Shown: in pieces, positions 62,716 through 64,000 of the stretch
How the letters are laid out: every line of letters begins with the position of its first letter
Position numbering within the stretch: position 1 is the stretch's first letter
DNA from: an uncultured Cohaesibacter sp.
GTDB taxonomy: Bacteria; Pseudomonadota; Alphaproteobacteria; Rhizobiales; Cohaesibacteraceae
Length of the DNA: 64,000 nucleotides
Assembly: GCF_963677725.1 (NCBI RefSeq)
Contig: NZ_OY782507.1
Span: forward strand, 2,356,001 to 2,420,000
Direction: 5' to 3'
Notes under the pieces: generated by a model
Database searches by the model: none
Told to the model about the DNA's origin: nothing
Seen by the model: the letters and a program-made list of their open reading frames with translations, nothing else
Made by a program: the position numbers and the translations under genes

Positions 62716-64000
62716 TCTTCTCACTGGCAGTTCCTTTCGAACCTCCGCCAAGGTTGCCATAGGTGTCCTTGTTCTTGTGTGTCTGGGCGGCACGTTGTTC
62801 ATATGGTCGGCCACCGGGGCCCTGCGCGAGGCCACCAAGCAGCAGGCCCTTGAAGAGGCGGTTCTTCTCAGTGACGTTTATTCCTCGGAGGGACGCGCGG
62901 GCCTTGTGAGGGCTATCGGAACGCTGAGCAATCTCATCAATGTTCAAGAGCGGGTCTCAACAGTCTTTGATGAAAAGGGCATCAATCTCGCAGGCGCCGA
63001 CCTGGCCATGCCGGATTTCATTGGTGTGCGCGACACCACGCTGCAATCTGTTTCCACTAAAGGAAGTGATGGCCATTTTGTGCTGTCGGTCCAGAAGTTC
63101 ACCGATGCTACGCTTGTAGTCGGTCGAAATCTCAAGGGTGTTGACGAAATGCGCCTTCACATGATTGTGGGCGTTATCGTCATGGCGGTTCTACTCACTT
63201 TCGGGACGCTGGTTCTGGGACTGCTGGCAAGCGGCGAGAGTTTTTCAAAACTCCGCTCGATAGAGGGCGTTCTCGCACGCGTTTCAAAAGGCGAGTCTGA
63301 TGCGCGTGTTCCTGTCGTGGAAAGAAAGGACCAGATTGACCTGATCGCCATCCAGATCAACGCAAACCTTGATGTGCTGTCGCGCCTGTTGGACAGCATG
63401 CGCGCCACAACGACGGCCATTGCCCACGACCTGAAGACCCCGCTTGCCCGTGTCGGGCTTATTTTGAACGATGCTCTGGACACGATCGACACTGGCGGCA
63501 ATCCGCAGCCACAGGTCGAACGGGCGCTTACCGAGACGGGATCACTCAACGAAATCATCGACACCATTCTACGCATTACACGGATCCGCGCAGGCTCGCC
63601 GCGCAAGGATATGCAGATGAACGACCTTGGCGGGCTGGTCGAAAATACGGTCGAATTCTTCGCGCCTCTGGCACAGGAGAACGACCAGACGCTCGATTTT
63701 CTGCCCGACGATGCCGGACACTACAGGCTTCTATGCGACAAGAACATGGTGCAGCAGATGCTGGCCAACCTTGTTGGAAACGCGGTTGTACATGGTGGCC
63801 CCGGCGTTTCGATCCGGGTTCGCCTTTTCGACCGGCCCGAGACAATCGATCTGGTCGTCGAGGACACTGGCGAGGGAATTCCCGACGGGCAACGCCATGA
63901 GGTCTTTGACCTGTTCAAACGGATCGACAGCGCTCGCAGCAAGCCGGGCAGTGGTTTGGGCCTTGCTCTGGTCAAGGCCATCGCCGACCATCACGAGGCT
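62702..64000 (+). CDS. sensor histidine kinase, paralogue, truncated by window end
   Basis: GTG 62702 overlaps the regulator stop by 14 bases. The frame is open to the last base of the window (433 codons). A first helix (AIGVLVLVCLGGTLFIW), a periplasmic sensor, a second helix (MIVGVIVMAVLLTFGTLVLG), a HAMP domain and His 242 in IAHDLKTPLARVG follow. The ATPase has NLVGNAVVHGG, EDTGEGIPDG and SKPGSGLGLALVKAI. Only the last few residues should be missing. Confidence 0.9.
   Translation, partial: MRLADLLTGSSFRTSAKVAIGVLVLVCLGGTLFIWSATGALREATKQQALEEAVLLSDVYSSEGRAGLVRAIGTLSNLINVQERVSTVFDEKGINLAGADLAMPDFIGVRDTTLQSVSTKGSDGHFVLSVQKFTDATLVVGRNLKGVDEMRLHMIVGVIVMAVLLTFGTLVLGLLASGESFSKLRSIEGVLARVSKGESDARVPVVERKDQIDLIAIQINANLDVLSRLLDSMRATTTAIAHDLKTPLARVGLILNDALDTIDTGGNPQPQVERALTETGSLNEIIDTILRITRIRAGSPRKDMQMNDLGGLVENTVEFFAPLAQENDQTLDFLPDDAGHYRLLCDKNMVQQMLANLVGNAVVHGGPGVSIRVRLFDRPETIDLVVEDTGEGIPDGQRHEVFDLFKRIDSARSKPGSGLGLALVKAIADHHEA

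Noticed and set aside
1-64000. tRNA or rRNA genes, CRISPR arrays, prophage, replication origin
   Set aside because: None could be recognised on either strand by reading.

Overview
The window looks like chromosomal DNA of a marine-type alphaproteobacterium, probably of the Hyphomicrobiales. This is inferred from the gene set (fused CysNC, KpsC-like capsule transferase, TRAP and TctABC transporters, CyoABCD, short NAD-type 6-phosphogluconate dehydrogenase) and not from any rRNA or marker gene. No tRNA, rRNA, CRISPR array, replication origin or prophage was seen.

Region 1 (1-4.6 kb): a coiled-coil methyltransferase-like gene beside a graveyard of broken insertion sequences (an IS3 OrfA scrap, an IS66-type OrfA scrap, an IS110 transposase with a nonsense codon, an IS3 OrfB tail). 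Region 2 (4.6-25.9 kb): a surface-polysaccharide locus. It holds MptE-like/DUF115 proteins, a metallo-beta-lactamase/GT2 fusion, a CMP-sugar synthetase with a 2-hydroxyacid dehydrogenase and an SDR, two GT4 glycosyltransferases, a KpsC-like transferase, the GDP-fucose set (gmd, fcl, manC), a sulfotransferase-like gene coupled to an FkbM-like/coiled-coil repeat protein, and cysD-cysNC. Together these suggest a sulfated, fucose-containing capsule or O-antigen: manC, gmd and fcl supply GDP-fucose, cysD and cysNC supply PAPS, and the sulfotransferase would use it. One DUF115-type gene here is broken by a frameshift, a nonsense codon and a further frameshift or deletion.

Region 3 (26-34.7 kb): a sugar-acid catabolic cluster (KdgK, RraA-like, KDPG aldolase, 2-hydroxyacid dehydrogenase, TRAP transporter, GntR regulator, anaerobic sulfatase maturase). 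Several members are damaged: the aldolase is frameshifted, an SMP-30-type gene is only a stub, and the TRAP large permease and solute receptor are joined into one frame by an apparent deletion. Region 4 (35-41.9 kb): LysR regulator, cysteine-type sulfatase, TctCBA tricarboxylate-type transporter and an SMP-30-like lactonase, all intact. Region 5 (42-47.4 kb): membrane-anchored AraC regulator and a DevBCA/MacAB-like exporter (HlyD adaptor, ATPase, two FtsX permeases).

Region 6 (47.6-64 kb): visibly more GC-rich DNA that begins next to a truncated FMN-dependent alpha-hydroxy-acid dehydrogenase. A tightly overlapping operon (HdeD-like, small membrane protein, rhomboid-like protein, cyoABCD) is divergent from a two-component system. 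Then come a frameshifted small gene, and glucokinase-like, zwf, gnd and GH15 genes, with a second, paralogous two-component system at the right edge whose kinase runs off the window. This block looks like a transferred respiration, stress and glucose-oxidation island.

Several genes carry one-base frameshifts, some in short homopolymers. This is either real gene decay or base-calling error, and raw reads are needed to decide.
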